From positions 1 through 64,000 of the forward strand of contig JAGCCX010000005.1 in NCBI GenBank assembly GCA_017651465.1: a stretch of DNA of 64,000 bases, written 5' to 3'. The notes below the pieces were generated by a model that saw only the letters and a list, made by a program, of their open reading frames with translations, ran no database searches and was not told the origin of the DNA. The translations under genes and the position numbers were made by a program. Below are positions 9,048-18,063 of this stretch, piece after piece. The DNA is from Bacteroidales bacterium. GTDB lineage: Bacteria > Bacteroidota > Bacteroidia > Bacteroidales > UBA932. How positions within the stretch are numbered: position 1 is the stretch's first letter; the number at the start of each line of letters is the position of its first letter.

Positions 9048-11032
9048 TTCTTGATAAATCTTACGGCATCTACAACCACCACTCCGCTCTCACCCTTGTT
9101 GGTGAATACTACCTTTCCGCCCTTCTTGGGATCGAAATTGTAAACTCCGAGGCTGTGCCAGCTCCCTTCGATGCGGGGCGACTTGGTCATATCCACGCTG
9201 CAGGGATGCGAACCCTTCTTGTCCACCACCGTTACGTCGGCAGCGGTCACGCGGTTACCCGAGGCGGAGTACATAATCTGAACTTCGTATCTGCCTTTGG
9301 CAGGAACTTTTACGGGGAATACAGCCTCGATTCCGCCCTTGGGATTTACCGGGGCGAAGCGATAGTCGTACTTCATAAAAGGCCCCTGGCTGGTCGAATG
9401 TGACCAGAACCCTTCTTCAAGTCCCAGTTCGGAGTCGTCGATCACGATTCCGTCAAACATTTCGGGGGTGAGATACATCCCGAGAGGAATCTTGAAATGG
9501 ATTATCTGCTTCTGGGCCTTGAGCATCTTCTGGAGCTCGGCGGTGTCGATGTCCTGCACGGCGGCTCCCGCCTTGATAGCAAGCAGGGCGGCATCGCCTG
9601 CGGCCTGCCCGAGCATCATATACACGGGCTCCATACGCAGCGAGGCGCAGATTACGTGCGAAGCTGACATACACACGGGTACGAGCAGGTTGCTGCATTC
9701 GGCCTTGCGGGGCGTGATGATGCGATAGGGGAGCTCGTAGGGTTTGTACGGGGTGTATTCGAAGTTGCCTTCCTCCAGGTGCATTCCCCGCTTGGTCACT
9801 ATCGACGAAACTATGTGGCAGTCAAGGAAATAGGATCCGATTGCCACGGCGTCTTCCTTGGTGTGGTTCTCCCAGGCGTCGTGCTGGGTCATCACAAAGT
9901 CGCCCTGCATCCTGCGGCCTTCGCGGATGTAGAGCTGATAGGGCCAGTTGTCGTTATCGACATATTCATCTTTGGCATAGCCGTAGCGAAGCACGTCGTT
10001 GCGGAGCTCCTCGGGCACACGGGGGTCGTGCCCCAGGAAATACAGGAAGCCTTCCTGGTAGCGGCGATGGTACAGGTCAAGGGCCTCCCTCTGGGCATAA
10101 CTGCCTTCGGGGTAATTCCAGGCCGCATTGACGAGGTCCATATGGTTGAGATCGTACTTGCTGTTCGGGAGCTTGTAGAGGGTAAGGATCTGGCCGAAGC
10201 GCCTTGCGCCCCTGCGCTGGATGCGGAAGAGCACATTGAAGTAACGCTCGGGGTCGTATCCGTCGGGTTTGTAAAAAGGCACCTGGTTGTCGGGGTTATC
10301 GGTAACGGTAAGCCTGTAAACGTACGCCTGGCTTTTGTGGTCGGCCGAGCCGGGCGTTACCCTTTCTTCGAAGATGACGTCCAGGGGGTACTTTGCAGCA
10401 ATCTTGCGTACTGCGGCAAGTTCGTCGGGAGTGTAGGCGCGCAGCAGCTTGTACTCCGATACGCCGGCGGAAGATTCGCCGTACTGCTCACGGCTCTCGC
10501 GTCCCACAGTATAGCTGACTCCGGCCTGGGCCATAAGGTCGCCCTCGTACGAAGAGTCGATGAACACGGGGGCTGAGAGCACCAGTCCGTTTTCCAGACT
10601 GATGGAAACGATGCGGCCGTCTTCGGTGCGCACTCCGTCTTTTTCCTGCAGGCGGGTGCCGTAAATCACTTTCACGCCGGTCTGCGAGAGCATATCGTTG
10701 AATACCTGCTCGGCGATCTTGCATTCAAGGGCTATCTGCATCTTGTGAGGCGTGCCGTAATGGGCTCCCACGGTGCGCAGGAACTCGGCGGTATAGCCTC
10801 CCACGGTAGTAGCCCAGCCAATATCGACATTTCCGATGCCGCTGGTGGTGAGTCCGCCCACGTGGGCGGTCCTTTCTACAAGTGCCACCGAAAGGCCCTC
10901 GCGCGCTGCAGTATAGGCCGCTATCACTCCGGAAGAAGTTCCGCCGTACACAACCAGGTCGTAACTTTCGGCCTGTGCCGCTGCACAGACCGAAAGCAAC
11001 GCTGCTATAGTGCTGATAATCAATTTTTTCAT
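9044..11032 (-). CDS. FAD-dependent oxidoreductase with C-terminal beta domain (copy 2)
   Basis: A protein of about 662 residues. A signal peptide (MKKLIISTIAALL...) is followed by SYDLVVYGGTSSGVIAAYTA and VERTAHVGGLTTSGIGNVDIG, the FAD-binding region of the FAD_oxidored family. From about residue 520 a separate beta-sandwich follows, ending in GVVVVDAVRFIKK. It resembles the golvesin/xanthan-lyase C-terminal domain thought to bind polymers. The start at 11032 is chosen because it overlaps the upstream stop as ATGA and gives a normal signal peptide; the frame is open 13 codons further. It is a paralogue of 2205-4103, and the added binding domain suggests it works on a polymeric substrate. Confidence 0.87.
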   Translation of the reverse strand: MKKLIISTIAALLSVCAAAQAESYDLVVYGGTSSGVIAAYTAAREGLSVALVERTAHVGGLTTSGIGNVDIGWATTVGGYTAEFLRTVGAHYGTPHKMQIALECKIAEQVFNDMLSQTGVKVIYGTRLQEKDGVRTEDGRIVSISLENGLVLSAPVFIDSSYEGDLMAQAGVSYTVGRESREQYGESSAGVSEYKLLRAYTPDELAAVRKIAAKYPLDVIFEERVTPGSADHKSQAYVYRLTVTDNPDNQVPFYKPDGYDPERYFNVLFRIQRRGARRFGQILTLYKLPNSKYDLNHMDLVNAAWNYPEGSYAQREALDLYHRRYQEGFLYFLGHDPRVPEELRNDVLRYGYAKDEYVDNDNWPYQLYIREGRRMQGDFVMTQHDAWENHTKEDAVAIGSYFLDCHIVSSIVTKRGMHLEEGNFEYTPYKPYELPYRIITPRKAECSNLLVPVCMSASHVICASLRMEPVYMMLGQAAGDAALLAIKAGAAVQDIDTAELQKMLKAQKQIIHFKIPLGMYLTPEMFDGIVIDDSELGLEEGFWSHSTSQGPFMKYDYRFAPVNPKGGIEAVFPVKVPAKGRYEVQIMYSASGNRVTAADVTVVDKKGSHPCSVDMTKSPRIEGSWHSLGVYNFDPKKGGKVVFTNKGESGVVVVDAVRFIKK

Positions 11033-12702
11033 TCGACTACCTGGGTCTTGATTGAAATAAGAATGTAGCAAGGCTTGTCGTTGGGCAGGGCGTTGTTGCC
11101 GGTGAATGAATCGCGGCTGCCCTCGACCCTCTCGAAGCGGACGATACCTGTGCTGTTGGGATAAGTGGATGCAGGACCTGTCTTGAATACGAAGCAGTCA
11201 CCTGCCTTGTAGTTGATCCAGTCGGCGTTGGTCTTGCCCTGGACGACGTAAGACTGCAGCGCGGCGTCGGTAAGGTCGGCTACGGTCACGTTGTCGAAGT
11301 CGAAAGCGTAGGCGTTCGTGAGTTTCTTGATGTAGGTGCCGTTGCGGCCGCCCCAATCCGAACTTGACGCGCTCAATGTGGGGATTTCCGTCACGCTCTC
11401 GGAGTTGATGTATGTGAACCAGCTCGGATCCTGTCCTGCACGGTCCTCATTCGCCCTCATAAGGCGGGTACCATTGTCGGACGCGCCGCCGTTGTTCCAC
11501 GCGAAGTAGAAGAAATCGATGTTGCGGCGGTTTTCGGTTTTCCAGAAGTCGAACAGACTGTAGGTCTTGAAATCCCTTACCGAGAAGAAACAATAGGATT
11601 CCACTCCCGGGAACTCATCGAGGATGAGCGGCTCCTTGGTATTGCGCTGGGCGGCAATTACGATGTTCTCGCCGTAGCGCAGGTTTACGAAGGTGGGTAT
11701 CCTGACCGTTGCGGAGTGTCCCAGCCTGTCAGTGGCGATGAAAAGCAGTGCGTGGCTGTCGGTAGTAAACGAATCTATTGTGTAAGAGTAGTTTACGTCG
11801 AAGTCCTTGGAGCTGTCGTAATACTCGATGGCAATACGGTTGTTCACATCTTTGCCCTGGATGTCCTTGGTGAGTTTCACCACCTCGATATTCGCAAGTC
11901 CGGTTTCGGCCGTAACGTTGAAGCTGAAACTGCGGGAGTCGGTGGTCTTGACCACCAGAGGATCGTCGTAGGCGTCACCTATCGGCTGCATAATGGGCGC
12001 AGGGGCGGGGATGTAGTTGACCGGAAGCGTCTCGATCTTCATTTTGCCGTTGGCGTCGGTCGCAGATACCTGTACTCCGCGGTAACCCTCGAAGAAGGTG
12101 ATGGTCTGCGAGAAGGAGTAGGAAGGCTCGCCGGCGCGGAAGGCCGGATTGAGGGGCACATCGAGTACACCTTCGGAAGTGAACAGAGATACTTTGACGC
12201 TCTGGAGAGTGTTGGAAGAAGTAACCTCGAAGCGGGTTTCAATTTCGTTGGGGTCTTCGTTGCGCTCGTTGATCTCTATCTTATCCCTTTCGAACTTGAT
12301 TACCGGTGCGGGCAGGACGGGAGTCACGTTCACGTTGATCACGGCCTCCGCCTTGCGTCCAGCCAGGTCCTCGGCCCGTACGCTCAGGGATGTAATCCCG
12401 GTGTTCCACGAGGGGGTTTCCTTCATCGAGAACTGGTGCTTGTCCTTGAAAGAGTCGGTCTCGCTGACCAGGAACTCCTGGCCGCCTTCGGTCTTGTAGA
12501 GACTCACCTTCTTGAGGCCGGCCTCGGAGAACACGACGCACACCACGGGGGTGTTGTCAACCCTGTTCAGGTCGGGAGTGATGGTATCGTACATCAGCTC
12601 GATGCTGGGGGCGGCAGTTCCGGAGTAGTCCGGCTCCTGCGTGTTGCAGGAGATCAAGCTCAGGGTGAGCAGTACTGCAATGCCTGACAATATCTTTTTC
12701 AT
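11029..12702 (-). CDS. Surface lipoprotein with Ig-like domains, probable glycan binder
   Basis: A 557-residue lipoprotein (LISCNTQEPDY lipobox). The N-terminal two thirds are consecutive beta-sandwich, Ig-like segments, with recurring phrases such as LSVRAEDLAGRKAEAVINV and VQVSATDANGKMK. The last 200 residues form a different domain containing YAFDFDNVTVADLTDAAL. It lies after SusC, SusD and the fasciclin-like gene, the position where surface glycan-binding proteins (SusE/F-like) are encoded. No enzyme motif is visible. Assignment as a binder rests on position and architecture, not on a recognised binding site. Confidence 0.7.
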   Translation of the reverse strand: MKKILSGIAVLLTLSLISCNTQEPDYSGTAAPSIELMYDTITPDLNRVDNTPVVCVVFSEAGLKKVSLYKTEGGQEFLVSETDSFKDKHQFSMKETPSWNTGITSLSVRAEDLAGRKAEAVINVNVTPVLPAPVIKFERDKIEINERNEDPNEIETRFEVTSSNTLQSVKVSLFTSEGVLDVPLNPAFRAGEPSYSFSQTITFFEGYRGVQVSATDANGKMKIETLPVNYIPAPAPIMQPIGDAYDDPLVVKTTDSRSFSFNVTAETGLANIEVVKLTKDIQGKDVNNRIAIEYYDSSKDFDVNYSYTIDSFTTDSHALLFIATDRLGHSATVRIPTFVNLRYGENIVIAAQRNTKEPLILDEFPGVESYCFFSVRDFKTYSLFDFWKTENRRNIDFFYFAWNNGGASDNGTRLMRANEDRAGQDPSWFTYINSESVTEIPTLSASSSDWGGRNGTYIKKLTNAYAFDFDNVTVADLTDAALQSYVVQGKTNADWINYKAGDCFVFKTGPASTYPNSTGIVRFERVEGSRDSFTGNNALPNDKPCYILISIKTQVVE

Positions 12703-12713
12703 ACCTGTTTCTC

Positions 12714-13361
12714 TTAATAAGGTGTGACTTCAGTGTAGGTTTTGCGGAACATAGCGTAGTCGTTCATTATGTGGACCACGCCGTTGGTGGGCATAATGTT
12801 GGAGGCTATCGAGCTGGAGCGGCGGCTGTTGAAGTTGCTGCCCTTCTCGTTGGCCACGATGTTGCCGTTGGCGATAGGGTAGCCGATGGAGTTGGTGGAT
12901 GACTTGTTGACCTTGAGGGTCATCAGTCCCCATTCTCCCTCCAGCAGCGTCTTGACGTAGATGGGCTCTACCGGGAGCTTCTGGTTGAGCGAGTGATACT
13001 CGCCCACGATCATATGGTAGAGGAGGAGCCTTGTGACCTCTTCTTTGTCGCAGTAGGATATCTTGTCCACCTGCGCGTGGTTGTTACGGAAAGCGAGTAT
13101 CGCAGTATTGTCCAGGAACAGGTAGGTTATGGTCCTGTCGGCCTGGGTGTAGTAATCAACCATACCGGCGAACTCTACTGCCTCCACCATTTCGGAGAGG
13201 TCCTCCCTGGTCTGCATAAATTCCCAGGCGTTCATCTCGATATGCGGGTCAAGCGGAGAGCTCACATACTTGTAGTCGGTCTGCATACGGAAGTCCTTGC
13301 AGGCTGTGCACATCATTATGAGTGCTATTGTGCCGAATAATATTCTTTTCATAACCTTCAT
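12714..13361 (-). CDS. Fasciclin (FAS1)-like lipoprotein
   Basis: A 215-residue lipoprotein (MMCTACKDF lipobox) containing one FAS1-type domain. The recognisable blocks are TYLFLDNTAILAF, LLLYHMIVGEY and, near the end, the FAS1 closing block NGVVHIMNDYAMF. FAS1 domains mediate adhesion or binding of extracellular matrix and polysaccharide. Two in-frame ATGs (13361 and 13352) are possible; either keeps the signal. It sits three bases after SusD in the operon, so it probably belongs to the same outer-membrane uptake complex. FAS1 lipoproteins next to SusC/SusD are known in Bacteroidetes, but their ligand here is unknown. Confidence 0.8.
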   Translation of the reverse strand: MKVMKRILFGTIALIMMCTACKDFRMQTDYKYVSSPLDPHIEMNAWEFMQTREDLSEMVEAVEFAGMVDYYTQADRTITYLFLDNTAILAFRNNHAQVDKISYCDKEEVTRLLLYHMIVGEYHSLNQKLPVEPIYVKTLLEGEWGLMTLKVNKSSTNSIGYPIANGNIVANEKGSNFNSRRSSSIASNIMPTNGVVHIMNDYAMFRKTYTEVTPY

Positions 13362-13364
13362 CTA

Positions 13365-14870
13365 TTAATAACCGGGATTCTGTATGTAGGCACCCTGGCA
13401 GAGGTTGAGGATGGACTGATTGATGGGGAAGAGTTCCTCGTCGGGACTGCTTATGCCGTTGATGGGCTTCATCACTTCCACCACGCGGTGGTTGCGGACA
13501 AGGTCGAACCAGCGCTTTCCTTCGCCTACCATCTCTATCTGCTTCTGGTCGAGGATGTAGTCGATGAGCTCGGCGCGGGAAGAGAAACGGTCCACCGAAG
13601 CGATGGTCGAAGAAACTCCGGCCCTTTCGAGAACGAACTGCACGAGGTTGAGGGCGTCCTGCCATTTGTCGAGGTTGGCCTTCACCTCGGCCTGCATAAA
13701 GAGCACGTCGGTGTAGCGGTAAATGGGATAGGCGACCTGGCAGTTGATGTAGTCCTGATACTTCACGGATGTGCCGTTAGCCATATATTTGTGCACCTGA
13801 TATGTTTCGGCGCTGCTCTTGGAAGGGCACATATAATACTCGAGGCGCTTGTCCACGGGGATGGTGGACGCCGCCTTCTCGTAAATCTCCTGAAGCTTGG
13901 GAGAGAGCACCACGGTGGAGCCCTGACCCATTCCGCAGCCAAATATGCTCCAAATCATAGAGTAGTTGTTCTGGCCGGCCTCGTTGATGTTCTGATGAAT
14001 AACGAAGATGAACTCGTTGGACTCGCCGTACTCGTCAACCTGGGGGTTGTTGTCGCCGGACTTGTTGTTGAGTCCGTTGACGAAGGAGTTCTTGAGGGCG
14101 ACGATGTCTTTCTGGAACACTACTGTAGAGTTCTGGATCGCGGCGTCGGGGCTGCCGTTGGCCGACATAAAGCGGTCGATGGTGGCCTCGGCGGCTTCCC
14201 ACTCGCCGGCCCACATCTGGGCGTCGGCAAGAATGGAGTAGATGGCGTTGCGGCTGATGCGCTTGCGCTCCACGTTGGACGGGTCGATCAGCGACTCGGC
14301 CAGCTCGAGGTCGGGGATGATCACGTCGCTGAGGACCTCGTTCTTAGTGGTGCGGCCCTTGAATTCCGCATTCGCGAGGTTGTCAACCGGCTCAAGGTAC
14401 ACAGGCACGTCGCCCCATACCCTCACGGCGTAGAAGTAGCACAGGGCGCGCATTGCATAGGCCTGGGCCAGATAGTCGTTCTTGAGGGTCTGGTCGGTTA
14501 TTTCGGAATCCGGAATGTTCTGGATGGCGAAGTTGGTGTTGCTGATGACCTTGTAGAGCGACTGCCAGCTGGTGGACGGAAGGTCGGTGGTCATCTGGTT
14601 GAGCAGGAGCTTGGAGTACTCCGACGGAAGTTCCTGATAGAGGATGAAGTTGTCGGAACGCATCTCGCCCCAGCAGAACCAGTTGGTTTTGAGGGCGGTG
14701 CGGAAGGAGGAGTAAATCTCGGCGATCCCGGCGTTGACGTCCCTCTGGTTCTGCCACATCTGGCTTTCGGGAATCTCGCTGATAGGATCCACGTTGAGGA
14801 GATTGCAGGAGTTTGCGAGGAGGGAAGCTCCCAGCAGACATATAATCGAGGATTTGATGATATTTCTCAT
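13365..14870 (-). CDS. SusD/RagB-family outer-membrane lipoprotein
   Basis: A 501-residue SusD-like substrate-capturing lipoprotein. The signal ends in a lipobox (LLANSCNLLNVDP), followed by the typical SusD start with PISEIPESQMWQN. The TPR-like helical region includes YAMRALCYFYAVRVWGDVPVY, and the C-terminal block MVGEGKRWFDLVRNHRV is a standard RagB/SusD landmark. It follows SusC by 12 bases. SusD closes as a lid over its SusC partner and confers ligand affinity. Confidence 0.96.
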   Translation of the reverse strand: MRNIIKSSIICLLGASLLANSCNLLNVDPISEIPESQMWQNQRDVNAGIAEIYSSFRTALKTNWFCWGEMRSDNFILYQELPSEYSKLLLNQMTTDLPSTSWQSLYKVISNTNFAIQNIPDSEITDQTLKNDYLAQAYAMRALCYFYAVRVWGDVPVYLEPVDNLANAEFKGRTTKNEVLSDVIIPDLELAESLIDPSNVERKRISRNAIYSILADAQMWAGEWEAAEATIDRFMSANGSPDAAIQNSTVVFQKDIVALKNSFVNGLNNKSGDNNPQVDEYGESNEFIFVIHQNINEAGQNNYSMIWSIFGCGMGQGSTVVLSPKLQEIYEKAASTIPVDKRLEYYMCPSKSSAETYQVHKYMANGTSVKYQDYINCQVAYPIYRYTDVLFMQAEVKANLDKWQDALNLVQFVLERAGVSSTIASVDRFSSRAELIDYILDQKQIEMVGEGKRWFDLVRNHRVVEVMKPINGISSPDEELFPINQSILNLCQGAYIQNPGY

Positions 14871-14882
14871 AACCTTTCCTTT

Positions 14883-17800
14883 TTACAAGTTAAGAGTGAG
14901 TCCGAGACCGAATTCCCGGTTGCGGGGGAAGCGGTTGGTATCCATACCGATGGAGAGGGCGCTGTAGTTGGAGAACTCCGGATCGTAGCCGCTGTAGGCG
15001 GTGAAGGTGAAGGGGTTCGTCACGTAGGCGTAGATGTTGAGACCCTTGATGTTAAGTTTCTGGGTAACGTTCTGCTTGAGCCTGTAGGCGATCCTTATGT
15101 TCTTGATCTTGATGTAGGAGCCGTCTTCGATGTACTTCGAGTTCACGTGCCTGTCGTTCTGGAAGCTGTCGGCAAAAGGACGCGGGTATTCAACCTGGTC
15201 GCCCTGCTTTACCCAGAAGTTGTTGATCCAGTTGATGGTGGGGGTGGTGGACCAGGCGGCCATACTGGCCTGATCCTGGTTGTAACGGGCGAAGTTGTAG
15301 ATCTGTCCGCCGAAGGAGAAGTAAGAGGCTGCGGTGAGCGTTATCTGCTTGTAGCGGAAGGTCATATTGAGACCGCCGGTGAGGAAAGGCTGGGCGTTTC
15401 CGAGAATCATACGGTCCTGGTCGTTGATGATACCGTCCCTGTGCTCGGGATCCTCGTCCCAGTTGATGTCGCCGCCCCTGAACGGAACGCCGCTGGGCAG
15501 GGTCTTCTGGTTGACGGGGCCGTCGTAACGCACTCCGTCCAGGGTGTAGTGGCTGAATATGCCACCGTCGAATACCGGAGTCAGCTGTTTCCAGTCGTTG
15601 GTGAAGGCGTTGGACTCGTCGTAGGCGAAGACACCCAGATACTTGTAACCGTAGAAGTCGCCTAGAGGCCTCTTCTCGGAGATATACCAGTTGTCACTGT
15701 AAATGTAGTTGGCGTGATTGGCAAGCTCCAGAACGGTGTTGCGGCTGTAGGTCAGGTTGGCGTCGAAGTGGAGATAATAGTTCTTCTTGTTGATGAAGGT
15801 ACCCTTGAACGCCAGCTCAACACCCTTGTTGTCGATGGAACCGATGTTCTTCCTCACGGTGTTGAAGCCCCATTCCTTAGGAATCTCATAGTTGGCAAGG
15901 AGGTTGTCCGTAACCTTGTCGAACCAGTCGAGGGTCAGCTGATAGCGGCCCTGAAGGAAGGTGAGGTCGGTACCTATGTTGAGCTGCCTGGTGCGCTCCC
16001 AGCCGAGATCGTTGACCGCTATCCTTGAGGGAGTTACGCCGGCCACGCCGTCGTAGATGCCGCCGATCGCGTAACTGAGCTGCGAGTCGAAGTCGCCGAT
16101 GGCCTCATTGCCGGTTACACCGTAGCTTACCCTGAGCTTGGCGTCGGTGAGCTTGATGGCTTTCTTGATGCGGCGCATAAAGCGCTCGTCGGAGAAACGC
16201 CAGGCCGCCGACACCGAAGGGAACAGACCCACCTTCTTGTTGGAGGCGAAGCGGGAAGACCCGTCAGCACGCATATTGGCGGAGAAGATGTACTTTGATT
16301 TGTAATTATAAGTAAAGCGCGCGAAGGCCGAGGCCATAGTGTGCTTGGTCTCGGTGCTGCCGGTGCTGGTGAGGTCGAAGTTGGCCGCAAAGGCGTTCAT
16401 CGTCCACACGGCGTCGGTTGCTGAATCCTTGCCCTTGAAATACTCGACTGCGCTGTGCCACGACTGGAGCGAGAAACCCGCCATCGCCGAGATGGTGTGG
16501 TCGTCGCCGAAGGTGTTGCTGTAGTTGAGGTAATTCTCGTTCATCACATCGAAGGTCATCGTGCTCCGGTGCTGGCCGTTGTTGTGGAGATACTGGTCGC
16601 TGAGTGCGGTAGGACGCATATAAGTGTACCTCACAAGGCCGAAGTTGGCGTTGAGGTTGGACGTCCACTTCAGATGCTCGTTGAAGTTGATGTCGGCATA
16701 CTGGAAGACGGAGGCCCTGTAGTACTCGTTGAAATTGGTCTGCAGGTCGGCCGACAGAGGGCTGATGCCCCACAGGGTTCCGATAAGGGTTCCGTCGGGA
16801 TAATAGAGGCTCAGCGTAGGCTTGCGGGACAGGATACTGTTGAGGTATCCGGCCTCGTCCACGCCGTCCTTCTTGGCATAGCTTACATTTATCTTCGTGC
16901 CCACAGAGAGTATCTCATTTGCCGTGTAGTCGGCGTTCAGACGTACGGAGGCCCTGCGGAAGTTGGTGTTCTTGATTATACCCTGCTCGTTGTAGAAGCC
17001 GCCCATCAGCATATATTTGAGCTGCCTGCTGGCGCCGCCGAAGCTAAGGTCCACCTGGTCTTTGTTGGCCAGGCGGTAGGCTATGTCCTGATAGTCGTTG
17101 TCGTTGTTCAGCAGGGCGTTGTAGGGATCGCCCAGCTGTGAATTGAGAATGTTGATGACTGCCTGCGACACCAGTCCGGCACCCTCGTCCAGCGCATATT
17201 GCATATACTGGTGCTGCATCTCCCTGTACTGGTTGGCGTTAATCTGGGGGAGCTTGTGGGTGAGGTTGGCAAACGAGTGCTGGTAGCGCACCTCGAGCAC
17301 CGGGTTGCTCTCGTTACCTCTCTTGGTGGTGACGAGGATAACGCCGTTGGCCGAACGTGCACCGTAGATGGCGGCGGATGCGGCATCCTTGAGAACCTCT
17401 ACGGACTCGATGTCGTAAGGATTGATCTGGTCGATGTCGTTGCAGGGGACTCCGTCAACTACCCAGAGAGGTCCTACGCCCGCGTCGTTCATAGTGGAAG
17501 TACCGCGGATGATAACGTTGGAACCCTCGCCGGGCTGGCCGGAACCGGAGGTAACCTGTACACCGGCTGCGGTACCTTGCAGCACGTCGAAGATGTTCGT
17601 GGGCATCTTGTTCTCGATATCGTCCTTGGTCACGGATACGATAGAGCCGGTGATGTCCCTTTTCTTGGTGGTACCATAACCGATAACGACAGTCTCTTCC
17701 AGCATATCTGCGGCATCTTCAAGCTCTACGTCGAGCCTGTCGCCCACGCCGGCGATCTTGTCGAGGTCTTTATAACCCAGGAAGCGGAACTGGAGTATGT

Positions 17801-18059
17801 CCTCCGGCCCCGTGATGCCTATGGAATAATTACCGTCGGCATCCGTAATCACGCCCTGCCTGGTCTTGGTGTTGTAAACGGAGGCTCCGGGGAGAGGTCC
17901 GGGGAACGCTCCGCCAGCATTAACCGTACCGACCAGGGTGCGGACAATTTTGGCTTTTTTGTCCTGGGCAAAACTCACAGAGCCCGCCTGAGGCATAAGG
18001 AACAGCATCAGTGCGAGCAAGCTGAGAATCTTGACGGACAGAGTCTTAGTTTTGTTCAT
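14883..18059 (-). CDS. SusC/RagA-type TonB-dependent transporter
   Basis: An outer-membrane oligosaccharide importer of about 1058 residues. In order: a signal peptide, a CarboxypepD-regulatory-like beta domain, a TonB-box/plug junction (ETVVIGYGTTKKRD), a plug domain with GTAAGVQVTSGSGQPGEG and DVLKDAASAAIYGARSANG-like blocks, and a 22-strand barrel region. The frame is open ten codons upstream, but the ATG at 18059 begins a convincing signal peptide and lies four bases after the CotH stop. It is energised by TonB and paired with the following SusD. Confidence 0.96.
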   Translation of the reverse strand: MNKTKTLSVKILSLLALMLFLMPQAGSVSFAQDKKAKIVRTLVGTVNAGGAFPGPLPGASVYNTKTRQGVITDADGNYSIGITGPEDILQFRFLGYKDLDKIAGVGDRLDVELEDAADMLEETVVIGYGTTKKRDITGSIVSVTKDDIENKMPTNIFDVLQGTAAGVQVTSGSGQPGEGSNVIIRGTSTMNDAGVGPLWVVDGVPCNDIDQINPYDIESVEVLKDAASAAIYGARSANGVILVTTKRGNESNPVLEVRYQHSFANLTHKLPQINANQYREMQHQYMQYALDEGAGLVSQAVINILNSQLGDPYNALLNNDNDYQDIAYRLANKDQVDLSFGGASRQLKYMLMGGFYNEQGIIKNTNFRRASVRLNADYTANEILSVGTKINVSYAKKDGVDEAGYLNSILSRKPTLSLYYPDGTLIGTLWGISPLSADLQTNFNEYYRASVFQYADINFNEHLKWTSNLNANFGLVRYTYMRPTALSDQYLHNNGQHRSTMTFDVMNENYLNYSNTFGDDHTISAMAGFSLQSWHSAVEYFKGKDSATDAVWTMNAFAANFDLTSTGSTETKHTMASAFARFTYNYKSKYIFSANMRADGSSRFASNKKVGLFPSVSAAWRFSDERFMRRIKKAIKLTDAKLRVSYGVTGNEAIGDFDSQLSYAIGGIYDGVAGVTPSRIAVNDLGWERTRQLNIGTDLTFLQGRYQLTLDWFDKVTDNLLANYEIPKEWGFNTVRKNIGSIDNKGVELAFKGTFINKKNYYLHFDANLTYSRNTVLELANHANYIYSDNWYISEKRPLGDFYGYKYLGVFAYDESNAFTNDWKQLTPVFDGGIFSHYTLDGVRYDGPVNQKTLPSGVPFRGGDINWDEDPEHRDGIINDQDRMILGNAQPFLTGGLNMTFRYKQITLTAASYFSFGGQIYNFARYNQDQASMAAWSTTPTINWINNFWVKQGDQVEYPRPFADSFQNDRHVNSKYIEDGSYIKIKNIRIAYRLKQNVTQKLNIKGLNIYAYVTNPFTFTAYSGYDPEFSNYSALSIGMDTNRFPRNREFGLGLTLNL

Positions 18060-18063
18060 ATAA

